This document shows, piece by piece, positions 23,779-32,476 of a DNA stretch of 51,934 nt (its first letter is position 1; each line of letters starts with the position of its first letter). The DNA comes from Kiritimatiellia bacterium (GTDB lineage: Bacteria > Verrucomicrobiota > Kiritimatiellia > JAFGHX01). A model generated the notes under the pieces. The model was given only the letters and a program-made list of their open reading frames with translations, did no database searches and was not told where the DNA came from. The position numbers were made by a program, and so were the translations under genes. Location of the stretch: assembly GCA_016929905.1 (NCBI GenBank), contig JAFGHX010000168.1, positions 1 through 51,934 on the forward strand, given 5' to 3'.

Positions 23779-26700
23779 TCAGTCCTCGATCCCGAGCTTG
23801 ATCTCGTCGGAGTTGCCTTTCAGTTCCGGCGCATACATCGCGTAGGCGCGGGCGGGCAGGGCGCTGAACCGGCCCGGAATCTCCGCGCGCATGCGGTACG
23901 CGACGCTGTGCGTGCCCCGCGCCAGCCAGCGTACGAAGAACGCCACGCGCTCGTCGCGCAGTTCCATGTAGGCCCCCAGCCCGTTCGCCGCATACCCGCT
24001 GCGGACCTCGACCGGCTCGAAACCCGCCGCCTTCATGTCCTCGAAGACCAGGTATTCGTAGTCGTTCTTGCTTTCGATCTCGAGTTCAATTTCCACCAGA
24101 TCCCCGCTCTTGAGCGTGGCCAGGTTGGCCAGCTCCCGGCGTTCGTACTTCTCCACTTTCTGCGCCACGGCCTGGCCGTGCGAGCCGGCGACCTGGACCG
24201 CCTTGTCGACCTTCACCAGCCTGTAGAGCTTGCGGTTCACTTTCACTTCCAGCCCGGCCTTCGCAATGAAGTCTTCCAGCGTGAAATTCGTCAGGTAGGC
24301 GTTGAAGTAAAGCGGGCCGGATCCCTGCTTCCGGAATTCGATCCGGTGCTCGCCGGTTTCGACCGCGTCGCCCTCGAGCACGAGCGTGTTGTCGAAGGTG
24401 AACAGGTTCTCGGCGGTGATCCGGACTTCCTTGTGCAGGCGGCCGTCGATCAGGACTTGGACGGTCAGGTCCGGCTTGTGTTCTTCGCTGGCCCGCATGT
24501 AGTCGGCCATCGCCTCGATGCACAACGCCGTGTCGCGCGTCGAATTCCAGTACGTGGCGTGTTTGCGGTTGTTCAGCAGGTACTTCACGAGCCCCGCCGC
24601 CTTCCAGCCTTTCGGGTCGGTGCGGGCGAGCAGCTTCAGGTAGCAGGCGTGCGCCTCGAACTCGCTCCCGTACCAGCACCACCAATAGTGCCCGTTCGGC
24701 AGGTTCAGCCACGCGGTCTGGTTCTCCTCGTCGCGCACCAGATACTGCTCGATGTTGCGCATGATCATGTTCAGCTTGTCCGGCTCCTGCTGCTTGTGCA
24801 GGGCGAGGCCGAACATGGCTTTGCCATAGACCGAGAGGTCGTTGCGGTCGCGGTACAGGAACTCGCGCATGTCCGCGTCGGGCTTGCCCGCGTCCACCAG
24901 GACCATGTAGACGAACGCGTCCAGGTTGTCGGCGTGCCGCTTCCAGGGGTCCGTCTCGGTCGGCGCGTTCTTGAGCCGGCGGATCTGATCGGCCTGGTAG
25001 GCCGCCAGCCACTCGACGCCGCGTTCCAGGACGCCGGCCGGCAGGGCGACATCATTCTCGCGCGCCACCTGCAGGCCGTGCACCACGTAGGCGGTCGTGT
25101 GCGGGTAGGCGCGTTCGCCCCAGCCGGAGAACCAGCCCCAGCCGCCGTCGGCGAGCTGCATCGCCGTCAGCCGCTTGACCCCCTCGCGCACCATGTCGCG
25201 GACCGTTTCCTCGTCGAAGACCGGGTTCCGATTCCAGCGTTTCCATTGCTTCGCGCGGGATGGGTCGTCCCCGATTTCCTGCGCGTTCAGGTTCGTGCGC
25301 TTCTCGCGGATGGCTTTGAGTTCCAGCCCCATGTCCAGCAGGATCTTCTGGGTGACGACCGTCGGCAGGAACCGGTTCAACGTCTGTTCCGTGCAGCCGT
25401 ACGGATACTCCACCATGTAGGGCAGCGCGTCCACCATGGCCGCCGCCAGGGAAGGGGAGTAACGGATCTCGAGCCGCGATTCGTCGATCCGGCGTTCAGC
25501 CGGCACCTTGACCGTAATCGCCGCGCTGCCCTGCTCCCGGCGGACAACGCCGCTGAACGACTCGGTCTTCAGCATGCCGTGCACATAGACGGGGAACCGC
25601 ATCTCCATCGCGTCCGATTCTTCGTCGGTAAGGGCAAGCATCCGGATGACCGCCTCGCCTTCTTTCACGACCTTCACGCGCCAGTCCACCCGCTTCTCGC
25701 CGTCGGCCGCCACGATGACGCTTTGTTCCGTCTGCGTCATGGCTTCCAGGCACGGCCCGTCGAGCGCCAGTCGAGCCTTCACGGTCTTGTCCGTCTTGAG
25801 ATAGTTGTGGACGTTCGCCGACAGGACGACCTCGTCCTTCTCAACAAAGAAGCGCGGCGCCTGCATGCGCAGCATCAGGTTCTTCTTTGTGACGATTTCG
25901 CTCGTCCCTTCGCCCACCTTCGTGCCGTGGCCCATCGCCCAGGTCTTGAGCTTCCAGCCGGTCAGGTTCTCCGGCATGGTGAGTTCGACCTCCGCGATGC
26001 CGTCCGGGTTCGTGTCGAGTGCCGCCACCCACAGCGCCGTGTCGGCGAATGCCTTCCGAACGGTCGGTTGCGCGAGCGGTTCGGGCGCCGCGCCGCCGCC
26101 GGCCGCGCCCAGCGCCTGCGGCGCGGCTTCCGCATCGGCCATGGCCAGCCCCTCCTCCTTCATTTCGGCCGGGGCCATGGGCGCGGCCGCCTTCATCAGC
26201 CGTGCGCCGCCCATGCCGCCCTTCGCCCTGTCCAGCCGGTGGTAGGCCTGTTCGTTCTGCCCGTCGAGGTCTGCGCCCAGCTCATCGGCCACCGTGTGGC
26301 CGAACGCGCCCAGATAGCCCATGCCCCGCTCCTTGGGCCGCAGCAGATGGCTGAAGTGGCGCTGCAGGCTCGACTCCTCGTGCCGGGTGTGGCGCCGGCG
26401 CCACTTCCAGAAGAAGCTCTTGATTTCCGGCACGTTCGAGCCGCCCGAGATGTACTCCACCGACTTGTCGTACAGGCTCATGACCAGCGACCCGACAAAG
26501 GGCTGGCCGAAGAAGTCGGTGAGCTTCACCCGCAGCTTCGCTTGCTCGCCGGGCTTGTACGCCGTGGCCGAGGGCTGGACGTCGACGTTCAGCACGCGCT
26601 TTTCCGGCGGCACAATAATCTCGCGCGTGTCGCCGTGCACCTTGCCGTCGCTGATCGTGAAGGCCTCGATGAAGAAGTTCGGCATGTCCTTCTTCGTGAT

Positions 26701-29700
26701 CGCGAGCTGGTGCACCGTGCTCTTGCCCTGCATGGCGATAATCCGCGGGGGCAGGTACACGCCGTTGGCCGGCCGCACGAACAGCACGACCGTGCCGCCG
26801 ACCCGGTCTGTGTTCACCATTACCCGCGCCGTTTCGCCAGGGGCGTACTCGCGTTTGTCGGTTACAAGCTCGATCGGGTTGAACCGGAACGCCGCTCCGT
26901 CGAACCCTTCGCCCCGGATCACGAAGACGTAGCCGCCTTCGATCGCGTGGCCCTTCGCGTCGGTTACCGTGTAGGCGAGCCTGTACTGGCCGGCGCGGGA
27001 GGCCTGCATCTGGAGCTGCGCCTTGCCCTGCGCGTCGGTGTCGAGCGGCCAGGTCTGCGCGGCGGTCTCTTGCGGCTCGCGGTTCTTGCCGTACGAGATC
27101 CTGAACAGCGTCAGCGTGCCCTTGCCCTGAACCGGCTTGTTGTCCAGGGTCTGGGCCGAGAAGTCGGCGCGGATCGTGTCGCCGACCCGGTAATGCCCGC
27201 GGTCGACCCAGGCGTAGACCTTGAACGGCTTGCGGGCGACCAGGACCTTGCCTTGCCCCACGATGGTGCGCCGCGATTCGTCGACGACCTCGGCCGTCAG
27301 TTCGTACTGGTGGTCCGTATCGCCGTGCAGTTCCTTGGCCAGCCCCGTATCGATCTCAACCGTTACGGTGCCGTCCGCGCCGATCTCCACGTCGTTCTCC
27401 ATCACGAGTTCCGGCGGATCGCGCCGCGCGGGCCACCACCAGAAAGGCGGGCGGAAGCAGCCCCATTCCTTCCAGCCGGGGTACCAGGTGTAGTCGTAGG
27501 CGAACCACCAGTAGCCGGGCTCGTAGAACCAGTCCCAGATGCCGATCGGGTACCAGTTCGCGCTGTAGCCGGTACGCTGGACTTTGTACTTGACCTTGGC
27601 CTGAGTCACCGGTGCGCCGAAGTAGTACTTGGCCGTGATCGTGGCCGTTACCGTCTCGCCGAGCATGACCGGTTCGGTCGGCGCTTCAACCGTCACCTCG
27701 AATTCCGGCTTCTTGTACTCTTCAACCCGGAAATGCCCGCCGCTGCGGCCCGGGATGTGGAGGGTGTATGGCCCGAGCGTCGCATCCGCCGGCAACAGGA
27801 ATTCGCCGTCGAACCCGCCGTAGGCGTCGGCCGTGTACGACTGCTCGAAAACCTTCTCGCCTTTCGGGTCGTTGATGCGTGCGGTGAACGACTGGTTCGC
27901 GAAGAACGACTTGTCCTCCTGGTCGTACTTGGCCTGGCGGACCCAGAACTTGAACTTCACCGGTTGTTTGGGGCGGTAGACGGGGCGGTCGGTGACGACG
28001 AACACCTTGGTCTCGTGATAGTCCCGGTCATGGTAGCGGCTGTACCACACGTGTGAGAAGCCCAGATAGGCGAACCGCCCGTTCGGGGTCGTCGCCGTAA
28101 TCAGCCAGTTGTGGTTGCGCGGCAGCTCCTTGCTGGTCAGCAGGAGCTGGCCCTGTTCGTCGGTTTGGCGCGCGAACGCGTCGACCAACACGTTGTAGTG
28201 GCGCCCGAGCAGTTTGTCCCACTTGACCGATTCCTGGCGATAGCCGAAGAACTCGACGTGCGCCTTGGGGACGGGTGCGCCGGAGCAGGCGTCGCCGACG
28301 TAGCAGAAGGCGCCGTCGTCGAGCGGTTTCTTCACGATGGCCGTGTCGCTGAGCCAGACCACGATCCGGCTCGTGTTGCCGCCGGCCATGCGTGCGGTGA
28401 GCAGATAGGCGCCCGCTTCGCTCAGCGGAGTCGTCACGGTGGTCCGCTTGTCGAAATGGGCGGGGCGCGGCTTGAGCGCGAGCTCCCAGTTGGCCACCTG
28501 CTTGCCCAGATATTTGTCCTGTCCGTCCTGGACGAGGCGGTAGCCGATATTGCCGATGTTGATGGTGTTCCAGTCCAACTGCCTGGGATTCGATTTCAGG
28601 TAGGCTTTCACGTCGTCGAGCAGCGGCTGCACGAGAATGCGGTGCGCCTCGAACCGCACGTCCGTCCCGTTCCGGAACCGGTATTCCACCGTTGCGCCCT
28701 TGCCGGCGGCCTGGCTCATGATGGGTTCGAACTGGCCCCAGTTCCCCACGATCTGATCCAGCCGCTGCTGCTTGTGTGCCGTGCTCCCGTATTCCCGGAT
28801 GTTGCGCTGCCACAGCTCGGCGGCCTCGGCGTATTGGCGACGGTCCTCGAATATCTGGGCGAGTTGCTCCAGGGCGTTGCGTCCGTAGGACGACTTGCCC
28901 GCCTCGGCTATCCGCCGGTAGAGCCTGATGAAGTTGAAATCGGCCGGCAGCTTGAACCGGCGGATGCCGACCGCCAGCCGCGTAATGGTCTCGTCCTCGC
29001 CCAGCGTGTGCAGCGCGTAGGTGCCGCTCTCGTCCTCGCGCTCGTCGTCCGGCTGCCCCCGCTGGAAATAACGCCCGAAGCTGGCCATCGTCTGCACGCC
29101 GAACTGGCGGCGGAGGAATTGGGCATAGGTGTAGAGGACCTCGTTCGTACGCTCCGGCGCCGTTTCCATGGCCTGCACCAGCAGCCAACGCCATCGTTCG
29201 CCGTCACTCGCGGCGTTTTCAAACGCGTTCGGGACCTTGTAGAACACCGGCGTGCCGTCGGGATGGACTGCCGCTCCGACCGCCTGGCCGCGGTGGTAGT
29301 AGCCTTCCTCATAGTCCGGCAGTTCGGCCAGATCGCTCAGGACCTGCAGCGGCCACGAGTCGTCCTGCCCGTGCCGCGTGTAGAGCAGCATCTGGGCGAA
29401 CCGCAGGTAGAACTGGCCGAGCAGGCGCCGCTGCGGTTCCCGCTCCGCGTGAGGCAGGGCCTGGACCATGAGCTGGAGCGCGCGGATGCGGTCGCGCGCA
29501 TGCGAGGAGACCCAGCGCCCGCCGCCCCGGTGCGGGCCGCGCTGAAAGGCGCCGGCCACGATGTAGCCGTCGTGCGGCGCGCCGATATAGCCTTCCGCCG
29601 CGGCGAACAGGAGCGGCCAACTCGCGGCGTGCGTGGCCGCGACCTTCTCGAGGAATGCGTCCGTCTCGTTCACGCGCTGGAGCCGGCGCAGGCACTGCAA

Positions 29701-29925
29701 CGCCTGCTGCACGTCCTGGCCCGCCATACGCGGATCGTTTGCCGGGTCGAGCGCCAGCTCCTGGTAGGACGCCAGCGCGTCCTTGTAGTTGCCGTCCTTG
29801 TAGGCCCGGGTCGCCGCCTGCCGCTTCTGGCCGACCTGTTCGGCATCGGCCCCGGCCGCGCCCGGCACACCTGCGAAAGCCAGTAGTCCCGCCGCCGTAA
29901 GCGCCATGAAGCTTGCTGTTCTCAT
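23779..29925 (-). CDS. Secreted alpha-2-macroglobulin family protein with thioester motif
   Basis: At about 2048 residues this is a full-length bacterial alpha-2-macroglobulin. A signal peptide (MALTAAGLLAFAGVPGAAG, no lipobox Cys) is followed by a helical, TPR-like region to about residue 450. MG-type beta domains follow, then an Ala/Met-rich linker (about 1235-1290) at the place of the bait region. The core begins GIAEVELTMPENLTGWKLKTWA, and the thioester motif GCTEQ is at Cys1511-Gln1514. Family members trap proteases in the envelope. A striking Trp/Tyr-rich insertion lies at about 783-833. GAGGAGG precedes ATG 29925. Confidence 0.92.
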   Translation of the reverse strand: MRTASFMALTAAGLLAFAGVPGAAGADAEQVGQKRQAATRAYKDGNYKDALASYQELALDPANDPRMAGQDVQQALQCLRRLQRVNETDAFLEKVAATHAASWPLLFAAAEGYIGAPHDGYIVAGAFQRGPHRGGGRWVSSHARDRIRALQLMVQALPHAEREPQRRLLGQFYLRFAQMLLYTRHGQDDSWPLQVLSDLAELPDYEEGYYHRGQAVGAAVHPDGTPVFYKVPNAFENAASDGERWRWLLVQAMETAPERTNEVLYTYAQFLRRQFGVQTMASFGRYFQRGQPDDEREDESGTYALHTLGEDETITRLAVGIRRFKLPADFNFIRLYRRIAEAGKSSYGRNALEQLAQIFEDRRQYAEAAELWQRNIREYGSTAHKQQRLDQIVGNWGQFEPIMSQAAGKGATVEYRFRNGTDVRFEAHRILVQPLLDDVKAYLKSNPRQLDWNTINIGNIGYRLVQDGQDKYLGKQVANWELALKPRPAHFDKRTTVTTPLSEAGAYLLTARMAGGNTSRIVVWLSDTAIVKKPLDDGAFCYVGDACSGAPVPKAHVEFFGYRQESVKWDKLLGRHYNVLVDAFARQTDEQGQLLLTSKELPRNHNWLITATTPNGRFAYLGFSHVWYSRYHDRDYHETKVFVVTDRPVYRPKQPVKFKFWVRQAKYDQEDKSFFANQSFTARINDPKGEKVFEQSYTADAYGGFDGEFLLPADATLGPYTLHIPGRSGGHFRVEEYKKPEFEVTVEAPTEPVMLGETVTATITAKYYFGAPVTQAKVKYKVQRTGYSANWYPIGIWDWFYEPGYWWFAYDYTWYPGWKEWGCFRPPFWWWPARRDPPELVMENDVEIGADGTVTVEIDTGLAKELHGDTDHQYELTAEVVDESRRTIVGQGKVLVARKPFKVYAWVDRGHYRVGDTIRADFSAQTLDNKPVQGKGTLTLFRISYGKNREPQETAAQTWPLDTDAQGKAQLQMQASRAGQYRLAYTVTDAKGHAIEGGYVFVIRGEGFDGAAFRFNPIELVTDKREYAPGETARVMVNTDRVGGTVVLFVRPANGVYLPPRIIAMQGKSTVHQLAITKKDMPNFFIEAFTISDGKVHGDTREIIVPPEKRVLNVDVQPSATAYKPGEQAKLRVKLTDFFGQPFVGSLVMSLYDKSVEYISGGSNVPEIKSFFWKWRRRHTRHEESSLQRHFSHLLRPKERGMGYLGAFGHTVADELGADLDGQNEQAYHRLDRAKGGMGGARLMKAAAPMAPAEMKEEGLAMADAEAAPQALGAAGGGAAPEPLAQPTVRKAFADTALWVAALDTNPDGIAEVELTMPENLTGWKLKTWAMGHGTKVGEGTSEIVTKKNLMLRMQAPRFFVEKDEVVLSANVHNYLKTDKTVKARLALDGPCLEAMTQTEQSVIVAADGEKRVDWRVKVVKEGEAVIRMLALTDEESDAMEMRFPVYVHGMLKTESFSGVVRREQGSAAITVKVPAERRIDESRLEIRYSPSLAAAMVDALPYMVEYPYGCTEQTLNRFLPTVVTQKILLDMGLELKAIREKRTNLNAQEIGDDPSRAKQWKRWNRNPVFDEETVRDMVREGVKRLTAMQLADGGWGWFSGWGERAYPHTTAYVVHGLQVARENDVALPAGVLERGVEWLAAYQADQIRRLKNAPTETDPWKRHADNLDAFVYMVLVDAGKPDADMREFLYRDRNDLSVYGKAMFGLALHKQQEPDKLNMIMRNIEQYLVRDEENQTAWLNLPNGHYWWCWYGSEFEAHACYLKLLARTDPKGWKAAGLVKYLLNNRKHATYWNSTRDTALCIEAMADYMRASEEHKPDLTVQVLIDGRLHKEVRITAENLFTFDNTLVLEGDAVETGEHRIEFRKQGSGPLYFNAYLTNFTLEDFIAKAGLEVKVNRKLYRLVKVDKAVQVAGSHGQAVAQKVEKYERRELANLATLKSGDLVEIELEIESKNDYEYLVFEDMKAAGFEPVEVRSGYAANGLGAYMELRDERVAFFVRWLARGTHSVAYRMRAEIPGRFSALPARAYAMYAPELKGNSDEIKLGIED

Positions 29926-30182
29926 CGGTTTCGCCTCCTCGACAGGGTTAGACGCCACACGCGCCGAAAAAGTTCCGGAAAAACAGGGTACAGACAAACG
30001 TCTCCCCCTTCAAGCTCGGCGGCGAGGCGTGCGCGGGCACCGGGGCTTCGCCCTATCACGCGAGACAGGAAATCAGCAATTGATGCGCCGGCTCTCTTGC
30101 TGGTAACCTGCGTCCGACGTACCCACACCGCAGGGGCAGGCCAGTATCCAGCAACGGCGCGACAGTCGAAGGACTCACGGTC
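29926..30182. other. Divergent spacer between alpha-2-macroglobulin and GT4 genes
   Basis: The 257 bases must contain two outward promoters. Beyond the Shine-Dalgarno of the alpha-2-macroglobulin gene I recognise no motif, repeat or small gene. Confidence 0.35.
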
Positions 30183-31412
30183 ATGCGCATAGGCTTTTTC
30201 ACCTCGGTCGAAGACTGGGGCGGCTCTGAGATTTATCTCAAGTCTCTGGTGCTCGGCGTCAGGCAGGCGGGGCACGAAGTGGTCGTGTTCGGCGTCAGGG
30301 ATTCGCAACTGTGGGCTGAATTGGGTGATGAGGGGGTGCCGCGCGTGGCCTGGGTCCGCGCGAGGCGGGGGCAGAGTCCCGGGCTCGATTCGACGCCGGC
30401 TGCGCGGGGACTCCCTCCGCATGGCTCACATCGCCGCCTGCATGCGCTCCTCCGGGCGTTCGTCCTCAGAGCCACGCCGCACGAGTGCCACCTTCTGGCC
30501 GGCAACATCAGAGAGATGATCCGCCTGCGCGCCCTGTTTCGTGCCCATCCGGTCGACGTTATGCACGTGGCGGTACACGGCTACGAAGTGGCCGGGCTCG
30601 CATGCCGATGGTGTGGTATCCCGTGCCTGGCCATGAACATGATTACCCCGCAGATCGACCCCAACCGGCTTCGTTCCTTCCTCATCCGGCACACCATGCG
30701 CGCCTACGATCATGTGTGCAGTCAGTCAGCGTTCTGCACGGAGACGTGGCGGGCGTTGGCGGGATTGCCTGCTGAGCGCTGTTCGTGCGTGTGGAACGGC
30801 GTCGACGTGGCCCGTTTCAAGCCGCGGCCGGGCGTGCGCCCGCGCTCTGCCCGGGATCCGTTCCAGATGGTGAGTCTCGGCAGGCTGCATCCGGTGAAGG
30901 GTTACTCCCACCTGATCGAGGCGCTCAGCTTGGTTGGTGACCCTCGCGCCCGCCTGCAGATATTCGGGGTCGGAAAGGAGAGACAAGCTTTGTCTGAGCA
31001 GATAGAGCGGTTGCGGCTGGGGCATGCGGTGCAGTTGGCCGGCTATACCGAGCGCCCTGAGGAGTGCTTGGCCCGGGCGCATTGCTTTGTCTTGCCTTCC
31101 GTCAGCCACGAGTCCGGCCCGGCGGCGTTGGCGCAGGCCATGGCATGCGGCCTGCCCCTCATTACCTCGGATTTCGGCCCCCTGGCCGAAATCAACATCG
31201 ACGGCGAGACAGGACTTGTCGTCGAAGCCGAGAACAGCCTGCAGTTGAGCGCAGCCATACGCCGGCTCATGGACGACCCCGCACAGTGTGCGCGGATGGG
31301 TGCGGCTGGCCGCCGGCGGGCCACCGAACTGCTTTCCCGGGAACGCATGATTTCGCAGACGATAGCCTTGTACCGCAGGCTGGGTGCGCAGCATTCGCGG
31401 GGCGAGGGATGA
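30183..31412 (+). CDS. Glycosyltransferase family 4 (GT-B)
   Basis: The 409-residue protein starts MRIGFFTSVEDWGGSEIY, the usual donor-loop glycine motif of GT4. The C-terminal domain has VSLGRLHPVKGYSHLIEAL, LAGYTERPEECLA and the E-x7-E-like SHESGPAALAQAMACGLPLIT. It ends with FGPLAEINIDGETGLVVE. It acts in the cytoplasm on a nucleotide sugar. The sulfotransferase-like gene follows after 4 bases. Donor and acceptor unknown. Confidence 0.88.
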   Translation: MRIGFFTSVEDWGGSEIYLKSLVLGVRQAGHEVVVFGVRDSQLWAELGDEGVPRVAWVRARRGQSPGLDSTPAARGLPPHGSHRRLHALLRAFVLRATPHECHLLAGNIREMIRLRALFRAHPVDVMHVAVHGYEVAGLACRWCGIPCLAMNMITPQIDPNRLRSFLIRHTMRAYDHVCSQSAFCTETWRALAGLPAERCSCVWNGVDVARFKPRPGVRPRSARDPFQMVSLGRLHPVKGYSHLIEALSLVGDPRARLQIFGVGKERQALSEQIERLRLGHAVQLAGYTERPEECLARAHCFVLPSVSHESGPAALAQAMACGLPLITSDFGPLAEINIDGETGLVVEAENSLQLSAAIRRLMDDPAQCARMGAAGRRRATELLSRERMISQTIALYRRLGAQHSRGEG

Positions 31413-31416
31413 GAGC

Positions 31417-32238
31417 ATGAGGATATTCGTTTACGGGATGCAGTCCAGCGGGGCCTCGCTGGTCACGTATTTGCTTGCCCAGAAGGAAGACTCGCTCGCT
31501 TTGATCGATCTGTTCTCAGGGGAAGTGGCGCCCTCGCTGCCCGGTTCGGACGCGGCGGACATCGTCGTCAAAGGCGTCATTACGGCCGCCGTGCCTCTGG
31601 AACGGCACGTCGCCTCCTTCAATCCCGACAAGACCGTTCTTGTCTGTCGCCATCCCTATCACAATTTCGTGAGTCTGCGCCGCAAATCCTTCCGCGACGA
31701 TGACGGGACCGTGGAGCAGAAGTTCAGAATCCTGGAGCGCATCTTCGTCGGTCGCGCACGATTCGACCTCGTGGTCTTGTACGAAGACGTCCTGACGGCG
31801 CCCGACCGTCTCGTTGCGGATTTCCGGAAGCTTGGCTGGTGGGACCGCTCGAGTCTGCGCACGCCGACCCGTACACCCGAGGCCATTCGGGACGACAACT
31901 GCCGGCGCAGCGCGTGGTGCGCGCAAACCTATGACCGCAAGTGGGGGTTCGGCCAGCTGCACGCCGGGCGGGCCGGCCGGTTGCAGCTTCGGAAATGCCA
32001 CGTCTTCAAATTCGTTACGGCGGATGAGAAGAGAGTGGTCCGAGAGTGGTGTCCTGGCATGGTCCGCTTCTACGAAGACTACCTTCGCCGCCATCCGTGG
32101 CGGTTCCTCGGGCCGATGACGGCAAGCGCGCTGCTGGCCGCCGCCCGGGCGCCGCGTGTGCTGGCTCTCCGAAGACGGCTCAGGCTCGGGACCCGACTGG
32201 CCCGCCTTCTCGGAAGATTCAGACGGGGGCAGGAATGA
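31417..32238 (+). CDS. Sulfotransferase-like P-loop protein
   Basis: The 273-residue protein begins MRIFVYGMQSSGASLVTYLL, where GMQSSGAS resembles the 5'-phosphosulfate loop. VLVCRHPYHNFVSLRRKSF fits the 3'-phosphate-binding R-x7-S of PAPS-dependent sulfotransferases, and VVLYEDVLTAP is another family hallmark. It probably sulfates a glycan made with the GT4 upstream. GAGGG precedes ATG 31417. The C-terminus is very basic (RRRLRLGTRLARLLGRFRR), perhaps membrane-associated. If it uses PAPS, the APS-kinase-like gene at 14855 could be thought to supply it, but I favour a different role for that gene. Confidence 0.7.
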   Translation: MRIFVYGMQSSGASLVTYLLAQKEDSLALIDLFSGEVAPSLPGSDAADIVVKGVITAAVPLERHVASFNPDKTVLVCRHPYHNFVSLRRKSFRDDDGTVEQKFRILERIFVGRARFDLVVLYEDVLTAPDRLVADFRKLGWWDRSSLRTPTRTPEAIRDDNCRRSAWCAQTYDRKWGFGQLHAGRAGRLQLRKCHVFKFVTADEKRVVREWCPGMVRFYEDYLRRHPWRFLGPMTASALLAAARAPRVLALRRRLRLGTRLARLLGRFRRGQE

Positions 32239-32476
32239 GGAGTTGCCCGGGACTTGCAGGCGCCGAGTCGGCGTTGGTTTGCGCAAGCGGACCGCGAGGT
32301 CGCCCATCGCGTGGCGGTTGCCGTGGCGCACCGAACCCCACGCGGATTTCTCCTACGTACTCTTCTCTACGCACCATCCGGGACTATCGTGCGTCGCGTG
32401 TTCACATGTCCAGGAAGAATGTCGACCGGCGACTGCCCGGGAAGTCAACGGCTTGGTCGCCCGCCTCGGCTGGCCG
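32239..32476. other. Convergent spacer, no gene seen
   Basis: The 238 bases lie between two converging genes. I find no strong hairpin with a T-run, no repeat and no conserved reading frame in it. Confidence 0.35.

Noticed and set aside
23761..28056. A 1431-codon open frame on the plus strand
   Set aside because: It is the antisense shadow of the alpha-2-macroglobulin gene; its protein is rich in Arg, His, Val and Asp without domain logic, while the minus strand has signal peptide, domains and the thioester motif.
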